Assembly: GCA_022560555.1 (NCBI GenBank)
Contig: JADFSZ010000025.1
Location: 1 to 13,240 of the forward strand
DNA length: 13,240 nt
DNA from: JADFSZ01 sp022560555 [NCBI: PVC group bacterium]
Lineage (GTDB): Bacteria > GCA-001730085 > JADFSZ01
Reading direction: 5' to 3'
In this document: piece after piece, positions 1-6,646 of the stretch
How positions within the stretch are numbered: position 1 is the stretch's first letter
How the letters are laid out: the number at the start of each line of letters is the position of its first letter
Notes under the pieces: model-generated
The model's database searches: none
Seen by the model: the letters and a program-made list of their open reading frames with translations, nothing else
What the model was told of the DNA's origin: nothing
Translations under genes and position numbers: made by a program

Positions 1-648
1 ACCTGCGAAGAGTGGATTCTGAAAGGCTGGATCAAGGTTAACGGAAGAGTCGAGCGGGTTCTTGGCACCAAGGTTGACCTTCATAAGGATCGAGTTCAAT
101 GTAAGGGGCGGCTTGTCAGACAGGCCGATAAGGTGTATTATGCTCTGCATAAACCGCGGGGGTATATTTGTACAAATAAGGACCCGCAAGGCCGTAAAAG
201 GGCCATAGACCTTATCTGCAAAAAGAAACAAAAAGTGTTCACGATAGGCCGGTTGGATGTCACAAGTGAAGGTTTGATCCTTGTAACCAATGACGGCGCA
301 TTTGCCCAGAGAGTCATTCATCCGTCCAAGAACATAGAAAAAGAATATATTGTGCGGGTTGATAAACCCATGGAACCGGCAGATCAATTGCGCCTCATGG
401 CTGGGATGACTCTTCGTGACGGAGTTTTCCGTTGTAAGAAGCTTCATGTGTCGGAATCAGACAAAGACCAAATTCAGCTTGTCATCCATATGGGCCGTAA
501 TCGTGTTATACGCCGGGCTTTTCAAAAGCTCGGATATCACGTTAAAAATTTGAAAAGGATCCGTATCGGACGGCTTAAACTGAAAAACCTAAAACCGGGT
601 GACTATCGATCTTTGACCTCTGACGAAATCAATTTCTTTGAGTCGTAA
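1..648 (+). CDS. rluB: Pseudouridine synthase, RsuA/RluB/RluE/RluF family (5' end outside window)
   Basis: The enzyme isomerises a specific uridine in rRNA to pseudouridine, most probably in 23S rRNA as RluB does. The reading frame is open from base 1, so the gene starts to the left of the window; 215 residues are visible against roughly 240-250 for the family. Visible residues 1-43 are an S4 RNA-binding domain (CEEWILKGWIKVNGRV and onward). The catalytic domain follows from about residue 45 (YYALHKPRGYICT). The catalytic motif GRLDVTSEGLILVTNDG has its Asp encoded at 256-258. Further family segments are KEYIVRVD and GRNRVIRRAFQKLGY. A GTG at 133 could be mistaken for a start, but it lies after the S4 domain and has no SD site. 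It is the first visible gene of the left + strand block. RluB versus RsuA/RluE/RluF cannot be settled from sequence alone. Confidence 0.88.
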   Translation, partial: TCEEWILKGWIKVNGRVERVLGTKVDLHKDRVQCKGRLVRQADKVYYALHKPRGYICTNKDPQGRKRAIDLICKKKQKVFTIGRLDVTSEGLILVTNDGAFAQRVIHPSKNIEKEYIVRVDKPMEPADQLRLMAGMTLRDGVFRCKKLHVSESDKDQIQLVIHMGRNRVIRRAFQKLGYHVKNLKRIRIGRLKLKNLKPGDYRSLTSDEINFFES

Positions 649-706
649 AACCACTTAATCACGTTGTCTTTAGGTCATTTTGATGGATGATAACAAGGGG
701 AATGTT

Positions 707-1378
707 ATGCATGTTGATCAACAAGAACTTTTTCCGGAATCCGTTCCCGCTCATAAATTAAGACGGCCTTCAGCCATGACCTCCCTAAAGGGAGACGCCG
801 GGATATATGATTTTCAGCAAAAGTTTTCCGTTCGATTGAGCTATGACGTTTTGGTATTTGCCGTTCTTGGTGTTGTTATCTTTATTGTTGCCGCGTATGT
901 GCTAGGGGTTGAGAACGGGGAACAGGCTGTTTTGGAATTTCGCGCGCAAAATCTTACGTCTGTTAATCTTGATGAATTGAAAATCACATCTCCAAGGCAG
1001 ATCCCCTCGTCCGGTTTTACGGAATTTCCGACGTCGGGTCAAATTCATAGAGATTCAACTAAAAAATCGTTAGCGAAAAATAAAACTGTTCAAAATGCCT
1101 ATTTTTACGCGATTCAGGTGGCATCCTTTAAGAATCAAGTTGTTGCAGAGGCCGAAAAGGATCGTTTGCTTCGAAAAAAACACAAAGCTTTTATTTTGAG
1201 GGATAAGTCGAAAAAGACAGGAACCGTATGGTATAAAATTTACGTCGGTCCTTATGAAAATAATGATCTCGCGAATCAAAATAAACCCAACATGATTGAA
1301 GAAGGCTTTACCGATTGTCTTGTGAGGAGAATGTCATGGAATACCTACCAAAATTCGCTATTTAGGGGTGATGTTTAG
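707..1378 (+). CDS. Membrane-anchored SPOR-domain protein
   Basis: This is a predicted inner-membrane protein with a periplasmic SPOR domain, a fold that binds denuded-glycan peptidoglycan at division sites. I place the start at ATG 707, which follows AAGGGG (695-700) with a 6-nt spacer; TTG 680 and ATG 683 are in-frame alternatives without a good SD site. Of 223 residues, 1-44 are cytoplasmic and 45-67 form one hydrophobic segment (YDVLVFAVLGVVIFIVAAYV). Residues 68-128 are a low-complexity linker and about 131-208 the SPOR domain (YAIQVASFKNQVVAEAEKDR, then VWYKIYVGPYENN). The stop TAG overlaps the next start by one base (TAGTG), so translation is probably coupled to the SH3b gene. A second SPOR protein with the same layout lies at 11500-12201. 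The exact role, division or general wall binding, is inferred only from the domain. Confidence 0.85.
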   Translation: MHVDQQELFPESVPAHKLRRPSAMTSLKGDAGIYDFQQKFSVRLSYDVLVFAVLGVVIFIVAAYVLGVENGEQAVLEFRAQNLTSVNLDELKITSPRQIPSSGFTEFPTSGQIHRDSTKKSLAKNKTVQNAYFYAIQVASFKNQVVAEAEKDRLLRKKHKAFILRDKSKKTGTVWYKIYVGPYENNDLANQNKPNMIEEGFTDCLVRRMSWNTYQNSLFRGDV

Positions 1379-2424
1379 TGGATATGATAAAAAAAACACA
1401 CCGTTCTTTGTTAAGGAGTTTTTCTATTTTATTTCTACTAGTTATGTTCGGGGGTTTGCCCTCCTTTCTTGATGCCGAGCCTCTTGGGCCGGTAAACGCT
1501 GCCGAATCAAATGTCGAGCAGCAGGAATCGTATGGGATCACAGTGAGCGCGGACAGGGTGAATTTGCGGCTTGGGCCCGGACAGGAGTATCCCATACTCG
1601 GACAAGTTGATAAAGAGGAGCAACTCATTGTAGTCGCCAAAAAGGGTGATTGGACACAAATTCGCTGGCCTCGAATATTTCCCGTGTGGATACACAAAAA
1701 GTATGTTAGGAAAACAGACGAAGGATACGGCCATATTGTAGGCAATAAAGTAAATGTGCGGATGAAACCCGGGACGAATTATGCTGTTGTGACTCAATTT
1801 ATGGATAAGCAACCTTTGGAAATTGTCGGAGAGCTTGATGAGTGGGTATCCATCCATCCTGACGGGGATGTGACATGCTGGATTTTCTCTGAATATCTTA
1901 CTGATAAGGTGACCCTGGATTGGTATTATGAGAATAAACATCAGCAACAGGCCGAAAAACTTTATGAGGTTTTGACGGCTCGATATGATCAGTTTCTCAT
2001 AGGGCAAGAGGGCTTGTTGACTCTCGACGTGTTAAAGGGAGAGTTTGAAGAGGTAGCGAATCGATATCCGACAACACCTTGGGCAAAATTGTCCAAAGAG
2101 AAGTCCGATGACATTTCCCGACGGCTTCGAGCCGGGGACGTTTCTAGGGGGGGGCTCAGAAAAAAACTTTCTAAGCTCAGTTCTCGGAATAACTTAAATA
2201 TTTATACCGGCGTCATCACCGATGTGGGGGTTATCAAAGGGCGTCTCTCCGGCTTTAAGTTGGTTTCGGATCAAGGCTCTGTGTATTATTTAACGAGCCG
2301 TCAGGGACTGAATTTGGCTGATTATCCCTATGGGAAAGTGGCTATTGAGGGTGTTTTGAAAGAGAGCCGAAAAAGCCTAATCCCATTGCTGGAAGTTGTT
2401 GACATAAGGTGGCTTCACGAGTAA
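1378..2424 (+). CDS. Secreted protein with two SH3b domains and a C-terminal OB-like domain
   Basis: This is probably a periplasmic or cell-surface protein that contacts the cell wall. The start is GTG 1378, one base overlapping the upstream stop and preceded by AGGGGTG (1364-1370); ATG 1384 is an alternative. In 348 residues, 1-41 form a signal peptide with basic residues then SFSILFLLVMFGG, and cleavage is likely near VNAAES. Two bacterial SH3 domains follow at about 53-111 (VNLRLGPGQEYPILGQV, ending VWIHKKYV) and 117-175 (KVNVRMKPGTNYAVVTQF, ending WIFSEYL). Residues 180-255 look helical and TPR-like (AEKLYEVLTARYDQF). Residues 273-347 resemble a beta-rich OB-type domain (YTGVITDVGVIKGRL, KVAIEGVL). 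No hydrolase domain is present, so it is more likely a binding or scaffold protein than an enzyme. A G8 run and an A7 run lie inside the gene (see findings). Confidence 0.82.
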   Translation: MDMIKKTHRSLLRSFSILFLLVMFGGLPSFLDAEPLGPVNAAESNVEQQESYGITVSADRVNLRLGPGQEYPILGQVDKEEQLIVVAKKGDWTQIRWPRIFPVWIHKKYVRKTDEGYGHIVGNKVNVRMKPGTNYAVVTQFMDKQPLEIVGELDEWVSIHPDGDVTCWIFSEYLTDKVTLDWYYENKHQQQAEKLYEVLTARYDQFLIGQEGLLTLDVLKGEFEEVANRYPTTPWAKLSKEKSDDISRRLRAGDVSRGGLRKKLSKLSSRNNLNIYTGVITDVGVIKGRLSGFKLVSDQGSVYYLTSRQGLNLADYPYGKVAIEGVLKESRKSLIPLLEVVDIRWLHE

Positions 2425-2486
2425 CATACAGCGTTTCGATTATCTGGCTATAAGCATGTGCACTACGAGCGGGAAGGCAAGTCCTG

Positions 2487-2753
2487 ATGTCATTACATCC
2501 AAGTTTGAAAGCAGCTGGTCAAGGAAAAAGCCATCGGAACGTTCTCAAGAAGTTTGAACGTATTGAGCTTCTCAAAGAGCAAAAGCGATGGTCCGAGGGA
2601 GACAGTATCTTTGGTATTCCAAAGGTTCGTTCCATAAAGCTTCGCAAAAAGAAAGCCGCAAAAACTGAAGAAGAAACAGACGTAACTTCTCCGGATGCCG
2701 CCCAAAAACCTGAGGCTTCCCCGCAGGCACCGGGAGCTAAACCAAAATCGTAA
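2487..2753 (+). CDS. Small basic protein, TIGR04137-like (PVC-associated)
   Basis: This 88-residue, strongly basic protein begins MSLHPSLKAAGQGKSHRNVL and continues KKFERIELLKEQKRW and GDSIFGIPKVRSIKLRKKK. The pattern 'M-S-hydrophobic-HPSL ... R-V/N-V-L-K-R-x-E-R ... G-hydrophobic-PKV+' matches my memory of the small basic protein family TIGR04137 found in Planctomycetes, Verrucomicrobia, Lentisphaerae, Chlamydiae and Omnitrophica. That family has no established biochemical function; a ribosome or nucleic-acid association has been suspected because of its size and charge. Residues 1-57 are the conserved-looking core. Residues 58-88 are a low-complexity Ala/Pro/Glu/Lys tail, probably disordered. 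ATG 2487 is preceded by GGGAAGG (2471-2477) at a slightly long spacing. It sits 62 nt after the SH3b gene and 39 nt before the phosphatase gene, so probably in the same transcript. Confidence 0.8.
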   Translation: MSLHPSLKAAGQGKSHRNVLKKFERIELLKEQKRWSEGDSIFGIPKVRSIKLRKKKAAKTEEETDVTSPDAAQKPEASPQAPGAKPKS

Positions 2754-2792
2754 ACAACCCATCGAGTCAACCACCAAGACTATGAGCCTTCC

Positions 2793-4199
2793 ATGAATTT
2801 TTATCTGGGATTCCTGCTCGTAACTCTGATTGCCGCACTCATATTTATTAAGAAGCAGGGAAAAAGGCTTCGGTTTGCATACCGCGTCAACCGAAAGTTA
2901 AATCACGAACAGGATGCTGTGCTGTCTTTTTTGGATCGGATAGGCGCCTCTGTCATGGATATGACGGATCTTGAATCAACGCTGAATATTGTTCTTGATT
3001 TTATCATGGACGGTACAACCGCAAGATCCGGAGCGATTTTTTTGCTGGACGAGAAAAGAAAGGTGCTTTGGTGCCGAAGTGTCAGCGGGCCCTTTCCTCC
3101 CTCCTTTGATTCAACGTCTTATGTTGCGACAAAAGCCAAATATCTTCAAGAAGCCATAAAAAGTACGCCGGTTTCTTTAGATCAAGGAATTCTCGGGAAA
3201 GTCGTCAAAGACGGCGAGACATTTATTTTTAACAACACATTGAAAGATCAGGCCGGTCTTGGTTTTTCCCAGGAAATTGAGAGTCTGATTGTTGAGCCTT
3301 TGCGTATACGTCAGCGGACCTTAGGTGTGATTGCTATACTAGACAAAGAAGTTGGGGCATTTGACAATGATGACGGACGATTTGTGAACACATTATCAGG
3401 ACAGGTGGCCGTTATGATTGACACCGCCAAGATGTATCAGGAGAGAACCCAGCGTGAACGAATTGAAAGGGAGCTAAGTATCGCACGTGACATTCAAGGA
3501 ATACTCATTCCTCAAAAGCTTCCGCAGATTGATAAATTTGATTTGTTTTTTAAAAGCATTCCGGCCAGAGAAGTGGGCGGAGATTATTATGATATTTTCC
3601 CCTTGCGCGAAGGGAAATACGGCATTGTCATAGCGGATGTTTGCGGTAAGGGTGTTCCCGGTGCTCTCGTGATGACGATGCTAAGATCTGTGTTGAGAAC
3701 GAGGGCCCTGACCAGTCTCTCTCCGGGAAAAGTATTGAGTGAAGTCAATACTCTTATTTACGACGATATGAAGCGGGATATGTTTGTAACGGTTTTATAC
3801 GCGATTCTTGACCCAAAAAACAGGAAAATTGTTTTTGCCCGCGCGGGACATAATCCCCTCCTGGTATATCAACCCGAGACTAAAAAATACCAGAGCTATT
3901 TACCGGATGGCATTGCCCTTGGGCTTGTGAGAAACCTTGATCAGATGGGGGAGTTTGCCGATGCGCATATTGATCTGGATAAAGGTGATCTTGTCTTTTT
4001 TACGACGGATGGTGTTGAAGAAGCTATGAATAGACTGAACGAAACGTACGGAGAAGAAAGAGCTAAAGATATCATTAAAATCAACCATAATAGTAATTCT
4101 GAAAAAATTATCAGTCAGGTGTTGTCGGATTTGCATAATTTTGCTCGGGGAGCGGAGCAGAGCGATGATATTACGCTGGGGATGATTAAAGCATTATGA
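2793..4199 (+). CDS. Membrane-anchored GAF-SpoIIE (PP2C-type) serine phosphatase, RsbU-like
   Basis: This is a metal-dependent serine/threonine phosphatase that in related systems (RsbU, SpoIIE) dephosphorylates an STAS anti-anti-sigma factor. Of 468 residues, 3-19 form a single N-terminal membrane segment (FYLGFLLVTLIAALIFI). A GAF sensory domain spans about 60-212 (AIFLLDEKRKVLWC, PLRIRQRTLGVIAIL, NTLSGQVAVMID). A short helical linker (ERIERELSIARDIQGILIPQ) leads to the phosphatase at about 240-468. Metal-binding motifs are intact: VGGDYYD (Asp264), IADVCGKGVPGAL (Asp282), FARAGHNP, FTTDGVEEA (Asp406) and QSDDITL (Asp458/459). It should therefore be active. No STAS protein, anti-sigma kinase or sigma factor is encoded in the window, so its substrate is unknown. 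The SD site before ATG 2793 is weak, suggesting coupling to upstream translation. Confidence 0.92.
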   Translation: MNFYLGFLLVTLIAALIFIKKQGKRLRFAYRVNRKLNHEQDAVLSFLDRIGASVMDMTDLESTLNIVLDFIMDGTTARSGAIFLLDEKRKVLWCRSVSGPFPPSFDSTSYVATKAKYLQEAIKSTPVSLDQGILGKVVKDGETFIFNNTLKDQAGLGFSQEIESLIVEPLRIRQRTLGVIAILDKEVGAFDNDDGRFVNTLSGQVAVMIDTAKMYQERTQRERIERELSIARDIQGILIPQKLPQIDKFDLFFKSIPAREVGGDYYDIFPLREGKYGIVIADVCGKGVPGALVMTMLRSVLRTRALTSLSPGKVLSEVNTLIYDDMKRDMFVTVLYAILDPKNRKIVFARAGHNPLLVYQPETKKYQSYLPDGIALGLVRNLDQMGEFADAHIDLDKGDLVFFTTDGVEEAMNRLNETYGEERAKDIIKINHNSNSEKIISQVLSDLHNFARGAEQSDDITLGMIKAL

Positions 4200-4219
4200 G
4201 CCTATCGTGGAAGGTTGTT

Positions 4220-4351
4220 ATGCAGAAAATCAGGAACCGGATAATTGGGGCAAGTATTTTGTGTGATACGTGCCAGTATAATTGGGGGAATGTTTGCAAA
4301 AAACCCGAACGTCCTAACGCGAAGGTGTGTGAGGAATATAAAAGAAAGTAG
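4220..4351 (+). CDS. Four-cysteine mini-protein, function unknown
   Basis: This small gene encodes 43 residues from ATG 4220, which follows GGAAGG (4209-4214) with a 5-nt spacer. An in-frame ATG at 4196, overlapping the phosphatase stop as ATGA, would give 51 residues. The C-terminal half carries CDTCQYNWGNVC and then PERPNAKVCEEYKRK, i.e. a CxxC-x7-C-x10-C arrangement. Four spaced cysteines in a tiny basic protein suggest binding of one zinc ion or an iron-sulfur cluster. I do not recognise a named family. The N-terminal part (QKIRNRIIGASIL) is not a convincing signal peptide. The tight link to the SpoIIE phosphatase gene argues for co-expression, not necessarily a shared function. The stop codon lies inside the first unit of a heptamer repeat. 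Evidence that it is coding: SD site, spacing, cysteine pattern. Confidence 0.6.
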   Translation: MQKIRNRIIGASILCDTCQYNWGNVCKKPERPNAKVCEEYKRK

Positions 4352-4381
4352 AAAGTGCACAGTAGCCAGTGCATAGTACTT
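4347..4381 (+). repeat. Five degenerate AGT-phased heptamers
   Basis: Five consecutive 7-nt units each start with AGT: AGTAGAA, AGTGCAC, AGTAGCC, AGTGCAT, AGTACTT. Units 2 and 4 differ at one base. A further AGTACTA lies at 4440-4446. The first unit contains the stop codon of the four-cysteine gene. This is a degenerate tandem heptamer, not a CRISPR array (no spacers, units far too short). Confidence 0.6.
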
Positions 4382-4427
4382 AAAAAAATATTCCGATTAA
4401 AAATCTGCTTTTCACATATGTACCACC

Positions 4428-4433
4428 TATAAT
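4428..4433 (+). promoter_or_regulatory. Possible -10 box for the pfpI-ilvC unit
   Basis: A perfect TATAAT lies 35 nt upstream of ATG 4468 in an AT-rich gap. The matching -35 position (CTGCTT at 4405-4410, 17-nt spacer) is poor, so the call rests on the -10 box and gap position only. The 116-nt gap 4352-4467 otherwise holds only the heptamer repeat; no terminator is visible in it. Confidence 0.3.
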
Positions 4434-4467
4434 TTACTAAGTACTAAATTTTAATGAAGAGGCTTGC

Positions 4468-4974
4468 ATGAAAAGAATTCTCATGATTATTGCCCAAAAA
4501 ATATTCCGTGATGAGGAGCTTCTAGAACCAAAAAAGATTTTTGAAGAAAGCGGACAAGCCGTGACGATTGCTTCTGTCGAAAAAGGGGCATGTCTAGGAA
4601 AGCTCGGAGCGCGTGTTGAAGCCGATATCCGTCTTTCGGATGTTAAAGGGGAAGATTATGATGCCGTAGTTTTTGTCGGAGGATCGGGATCCGAAGAATA
4701 TTTTGATGACCTAACGGCGCATAAGATTGCCCGTGAATTTCATAAAAAAAATAAGATTGTAGGCGCCATTTGCGCTGCTCCGACCATATTAGCGCGAGCG
4801 GGTCTTTTGGATAGAAAAAACGCAACATCTTACATTGACCAGAAAGAAAATATTACTCGGTGCGGAGCTTTTTATAAAGATCAAGCGATTGTGGTTGACG
4901 GAAATATCATTACCGGGAATGGACCTATGGCTTCCATTGAGTTTGCAAATGTCATTTTAAAGAACATTCTCTAA
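4468..4974 (+). CDS. DJ-1/PfpI-family protein
   Basis: This 168-residue protein belongs to the DJ-1/ThiJ/PfpI superfamily, whose members act as glutathione-independent glyoxalases, protein or nucleotide deglycases, chaperones or proteases. The nucleophile-elbow cysteine is Cys102 in GAICAAPTILARAGLL, and the conserved acid near the N-terminus is in FRDEELLEP (Glu16/Glu17). The core strands KRILMIIA and YDAVVFVGGSGSEEYF and the C-terminal NIITGNGPMASIEFANVIL are typical. The length matches single-domain members such as YajL and DJ-1, and the C-terminal pattern is closer to these than to PfpI proteases. ATG 4468 has GAGG (4459-4462) 5 nt upstream. It lies 42 nt before ilvC and may share its transcript. 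The reaction cannot be assigned from sequence; detoxification of reactive carbonyls is the most reasonable guess. Confidence 0.88.
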   Translation: MKRILMIIAQKIFRDEELLEPKKIFEESGQAVTIASVEKGACLGKLGARVEADIRLSDVKGEDYDAVVFVGGSGSEEYFDDLTAHKIAREFHKKNKIVGAICAAPTILARAGLLDRKNATSYIDQKENITRCGAFYKDQAIVVDGNIITGNGPMASIEFANVILKNIL

Positions 4975-5016
4975 ATTTATAAACAGCATTCATCGTATTA
5001 AACCGGGAGGGATTTT

Positions 5017-6015
5017 ATGGCACAAATGTATTATGAAAAAGATGCAAACCCAAAATTAATTCAATCGAAAAAAGTGGCCATCATCGGTTATGGAAGTCAA
5101 GGGCACGCGCATGCGCAAAATTTACGTGACAGCGGTGTGTCTGTCATCATCGGTCAAAGGGAAGGATCAAAAAATTACGAATTAGCCAAACAGAATGGTT
5201 TTGATCCGGTTTCAGCCGAGGAAGCAGCCCGACAAGCTGATATTGTTCAAATGCTTGTTCCGGATCATGTGCAGGCAAAATTATATGAAAGTGCTGTTGT
5301 GCAACATCTCACGAAAGGCAAAGCTCTGATGTTTGCGCATGGATTTAATATTCATTTTAAGAGGATTCGTCCAACGCCAGACATCGATGTTTTTATGGTT
5401 GCCCCGAAAGGTCCGGGACATCTTGTCAGGAATGTTTACCAGGATGGCAAAGGGGTTCCGTCTTTGGTTGCTGTGTTTCAGGATGCTTCCGGAGACGCAA
5501 AAAACCTTGCTCTTTCTTATGCGTGGGGCATTGGTGCCACGCGCGCCGGTGTTTTAGAAACAACATTCGCGGAAGAGACAGAAACGGATCTTTTTGGAGA
5601 GCAATGTGTTTTATGCGGCGGTGTTTCAGAATTAGTTAAGGCCGGATTTGACACACTGGTTGAAGCAGGGTATCAGCCGGAGATTGCTTATTTTGAATGC
5701 ATGCATGAACTCAAGCTCATCGTAGATTTGATATATGATGGGGGATTGTCACGCATGAGGTATTCCATTAGTGATACGGCTGAATATGGGGACTATACGA
5801 GAGGAAAAAGAATCGTTACGGATGAAACAAGAAAGGAAATGAAGAAGATTCTCGCAGAAATCCGGGATGGCTCATTCGCGAAAGAATGGATCTCGGAGTG
5901 TGAAGATGGGGGTTCAAAATTCTTGCAAACACGTGAACAGGAATCCAATCTCCTCATCGAGAAAGTTGGGTCTAAATTGAGAGCAATGATGAGCTGGATT
6001 GCCAAGAAGAAATAA
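5017..6015 (+). CDS. ilvC: Ketol-acid reductoisomerase, class I
   Basis: The enzyme converts 2-acetolactate or 2-aceto-2-hydroxybutyrate to the dihydroxy acids of valine/leucine and isoleucine synthesis, using Mg2+ and NAD(P)H, in the cytoplasm. The 332 residues match the short class I form. The Rossmann motif is [17 protein letters not shown] (20-36). The cofactor-specificity loop is [10 protein letters not shown] (46-55). Metal and substrate residues appear intact: His108 in FAHGFNI, Asp191 and Glu195 in [12 protein letters not shown], Glu227 and Glu231 in [10 protein letters not shown], Ser252 in [12 protein letters not shown] strong SD site, GGGAGGG (5005-5011), precedes ATG 5017. The usual partners ilvB, ilvN and leuA are absent here, so the pathway is split in this genome. 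The gene ends 22 nt before a strong terminator. Confidence 0.98.
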   Translation: MAQMYYEKDANPKLIQSKKVAIIGYGSQGHAHAQNLRDSGVSVIIGQREGSKNYELAKQNGFDPVSAEEAARQADIVQMLVPDHVQAKLYESAVVQHLTKGKALMFAHGFNIHFKRIRPTPDIDVFMVAPKGPGHLVRNVYQDGKGVPSLVAVFQDASGDAKNLALSYAWGIGATRAGVLETTFAEETETDLFGEQCVLCGGVSELVKAGFDTLVEAGYQPEIAYFECMHELKLIVDLIYDGGLSRMRYSISDTAEYGDYTRGKRIVTDETRKEMKKILAEIRDGSFAKEWISECEDGGSKFLQTREQESNLLIEKVGSKLRAMMSWIAKKK

Positions 6016-6037
6016 AGTAATTTTTATTTGCGTGTAT

Positions 6038-6072
6038 AAAAAAACCCGGTCCATTTCTGACCGGGTTTTTTT
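6038..6072. terminator. Bidirectional intrinsic terminator between ilvC and the TIGR04073-type gene
   Basis: A perfect 14-bp inverted repeat has a 7-nt loop: A7 then CCCGGTC (6038-6051), loop 6052-6058, GACCGGG then T7 (6059-6072). A GC-rich core flanked by A7 on one strand and T7 on the other serves both directions. It follows ilvC (stop 6015) and the convergent - strand gene (stop 6091). Confidence 0.93.
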
Positions 6073-6090
6073 GCTTATATCAATGATGAA

Positions 6091-6429
6091 TTAATAATCT
6101 GATTCAGGAGAAAATACATATTCCGGTTCTACGACAGGTTCATAGTCGCTAGGAATAGGAATCGGAAACGTAACTGTGTCATAGACTCCGACAAGAGTAC
6201 GTCCGACGCCGTAACCTACACCTTTTACAGTTCCCCATGTCAAACCTAACAAGGGATTGTGGTCCACAGATGTTTGGTACATCTGCTTTGGGATTTCAAT
6301 CCATCCCGTAGCAATATTTGCCACGCCCCTTAGAAGTTTTGAACCGGCGTTCTGAGCCCAGGCATCCTGTGCTGTACCGGCAACACCGATGACGAGCAAC
6401 ATTACCAATAGGCCGATAGTCACTTTCAT
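6091..6429 (-). CDS. Exosortase system-associated protein, TIGR04073-like
   Basis: This 112-residue exported protein starts with a clear signal peptide (MKVTIGLLVMLLVIGVAGTA, cleavage probably after AWA at 25). The mature part has KLLRGVANIATGWIEIPKQM, then GLTWGTVKGVGYGVGRTLVG and VYDTVTFPIPIP, and an acidic/Pro/Tyr tail (EPEYVFSPESDY). The succession 'RG-N-x-x-TGW-E-IPK ... G-x-x-KG-G-x-GR-x-x-x-G-x-YD-x-x-TFP-P' matches my memory of TIGR04073. That family is found in genomes with exosortase/PEP-CTERM-type surface sorting; its function is unknown. No exosortase or PEP-CTERM protein is encoded here. ATG 6429 follows AAAGGGGG (6445-6438) at 8 nt. It is the only - strand gene, a single-gene transcript between the terminator and a divergent promoter region. 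Confidence 0.82.
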   Translation of the reverse strand: MKVTIGLLVMLLVIGVAGTAQDAWAQNAGSKLLRGVANIATGWIEIPKQMYQTSVDHNPLLGLTWGTVKGVGYGVGRTLVGVYDTVTFPIPIPSDYEPVVEPEYVFSPESDY

Positions 6430-6479
6430 TGTTGTGTCCCCCTTTCTATCCTATGATTTTTCGCTCTAACAATACTAGG

Positions 6480-6508
6480 TTATTAACACTTATTTCTAAG
6501 TTTGTCAA
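6480..6508 (-). promoter_or_regulatory. Second TTGACA box, possible downstream promoter
   Basis: A second exact TTGACA on the - strand (6508-6503) has TAATAA 17 nt downstream (6485-6480). The -10 box is poor, so this may be a weak second promoter. It lies exactly 44 bp from the other TTGACA box. Confidence 0.3.
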
Positions 6509-6522
6509 ATTATTTCTCTAAC

Positions 6523-6552
6523 ATTGTATAAGATATTGGCTTAGATTGTCAA
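6523..6552 (-). promoter_or_regulatory. Probable sigma-70 promoter for the TIGR04073-type gene
   Basis: Reading the - strand, TTGACA (6552-6547) is followed after 18 nt by TACAAT (6528-6523), giving 6/6 and 5/6 matches. The predicted RNA start is near 6516, leaving a leader of about 87 nt before ATG 6429. Confidence 0.55.
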
Positions 6553-6572
6553 GGATAATGTCTTAGGACGAA

Positions 6573-6601
6573 TTGACATCCATCCCGAGGTATGGTATAT
6601 A
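6573..6601 (+). promoter_or_regulatory. Sigma-70 promoter for ndk
   Basis: An exact TTGACA (6573-6578), a 17-nt spacer and TATATA (6596-6601) lie 46 nt upstream of the ndk ATG. The start of RNA is expected near 6608, giving a leader of about 40 nt. The -10 box matches consensus at 4 of 6 positions. Confidence 0.6.
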
Positions 6602-6646
6602 GTTGAACTCGACTTAGCTCCGAAATTCAAGGTGAAGAGCAAATAT

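Noticed and set aside
133-135. GTG as start of the pseudouridine synthase
   Set aside because: The frame is open to base 1 and encodes an S4 domain upstream of this codon, so the GTG is internal.
1362-2007. Two - strand open frames of 127 and 166 codons antisense to the SPOR/SH3b genes
   Set aside because: The sense strand has clear SH3b domains and a signal peptide; the antisense products show no motifs and no SD-supported starts.
2425-2486. Promoter before the small basic protein (TATAAG near 2450)
   Set aside because: No credible -35 box at suitable spacing, and the surrounding genes look co-transcribed.
4186-4374. A - strand 62-codon frame opposite the four-cysteine mini-protein
   Set aside because: It begins in the heptamer repeat and has no SD site or motif, whereas the + strand frame has an SD site and a regular cysteine pattern.
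4347-4381. CRISPR array
   Set aside because: Units are 7 nt, contiguous and degenerate, with no spacers and no cas genes nearby.
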